Origin: Alphaproteobacteria bacterium
GTDB lineage: Bacteria > Pseudomonadota > Alphaproteobacteria > CACIAM-22H2
Reading direction: 5' to 3'
Assembly (NCBI GenBank): GCA_016869915.1
Contig: VGDA01000209.1
Location: 1-6,471, forward strand
DNA: 6,471 bases
Shown here: positions 6,205 through 6,471 of the stretch, one piece after another
Numbering within the stretch: position 1 is the first letter of the stretch
Layout: each line of letters opens with the position of its first letter
The notes under the pieces: generated by a model
Told to the model about the DNA's origin: nothing
Database searches by the model: none
Seen by the model: only the letters and a program-made list of their open reading frames with translations
Made by a program: the position numbers and the translations under genes

Positions 6205-6471
6205 ATGTTCCACTGGCTCTCGCTGCAGTTCGCCGACCAGGTCGGCCCGCTCAACCTCTTCCGGTACATCACGTTCAGGTCCGGGGGCGCGGTCGTCACC
6301 GCGCTGCTCGTCAGCTTCGTCTTCGGACCGGGGATCATCCGCTGGCTGAAGTCGCACCAGCCCGGCGCGACCGTGCGCGAGGACACGCCGGACACGCACC
6401 TCGCCAAGAAGGGCACGCCGACCATGGGCGGCGTGCTCATCCTGCTCGCCGTCGCGATGTCGACGCTGCTC
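6205..6471 (+). CDS. mraY: Phospho-N-acetylmuramoyl-pentapeptide-transferase MraY, N-terminal part (truncated by window end)
   Basis: Integral membrane enzyme that transfers phospho-MurNAc-pentapeptide from the MurF product to undecaprenyl phosphate, giving lipid I. The window holds the first 89 residues of a protein that is usually about 360. They show the typical start with PLNLFRYITFRSGGA (15-29), a first transmembrane helix at about 28-46, and the conserved cytoplasmic loop ending HLAKKGTPTMGG (65-76), a hallmark of MraY. The second transmembrane helix begins at about 77. No stop occurs before the end at 6471, so the gene is cut by the window and not broken. The ATG follows the murF stop by 12 bases and has a strong purine-rich ribosome-binding site. 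The murF-mraY order is standard for dcw clusters, with murD normally next. Confidence 0.96.
   Translation, partial: MFHWLSLQFADQVGPLNLFRYITFRSGGAVVTALLVSFVFGPGIIRWLKSHQPGATVREDTPDTHLAKKGTPTMGGVLILLAVAMSTLL

Noticed and set aside
4510..6399. Antisense open frame of about 629 codons across murE, murF and the start of mraY
   Set aside because: Same reason: low-complexity composition, no domain, and it opposes conserved genes. High GC content suppresses stop codons in the alternative frames.
1..6471. Search for RNA genes, CRISPR arrays, insertion sequences, attachment sites or an unknown accessory system
   Set aside because: Known coding sequence fills nearly the whole window. No spaced repeats, terminal inverted repeats, tRNA-like sequence or foreign gene was seen; the locus is a conserved core operon.

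Overview
This window is a contiguous stretch of the division and cell wall (dcw) cluster of a bacterium. All genes are on the + strand in the classical order: end of mraZ, rsmH (mraW), ftsL, ftsI, murE, murF, start of mraY. The DNA is very GC-rich (by eye about 70% or more, with almost all codons ending in G or C). The organism is Gram-negative with meso-diaminopimelate peptidoglycan, because MurE carries a DNPR motif. The style of FtsL, the RADIVDRNG motif in FtsI and the GTSGKTS P-loop in MurE suggest a high-GC alphaproteobacterium, possibly Rhodospirillales/Acetobacterales or Hyphomicrobiales. The class is a fairly confident inference; the order is not.

Layout: positions 2-166 hold the last 54 residues of the transcriptional regulator MraZ. 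RsmH (163-1116) methylates 16S rRNA. FtsL (1113-1583) is a divisome membrane protein with an unusually proline/alanine-rich tail. FtsI/PBP3 (1583-3283) is the septal transpeptidase. MurE (3299-4783) and MurF (4780-6192) are consecutive cytoplasmic ligases that add meso-DAP and D-Ala-D-Ala to the UDP-MurNAc peptide. MraY (6205 to the window end, truncated) begins the membrane steps by making lipid I.

Four of the six junctions overlap: three are ATGA and one is TGATG. The other two gaps are only 15 and 12 bases. No internal promoter or terminator is visible, so the genes look like one polycistronic unit with translational coupling. The products work together: MurE and MurF build the precursor pentapeptide, MraY attaches it to the lipid carrier, and FtsI crosslinks it at the septum with help from FtsL. 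MraZ and RsmH sit at the head of the operon, as in most bacteria.

No undescribed system is visible. The window is a standard, intact core locus. The points that deserve a second look are modest: a sharply bounded patch of different codon usage inside rsmH, a non-standard version of a conserved His-Leu-Glu motif in MurF, and the low-complexity tail of FtsL with its repetitive DNA.
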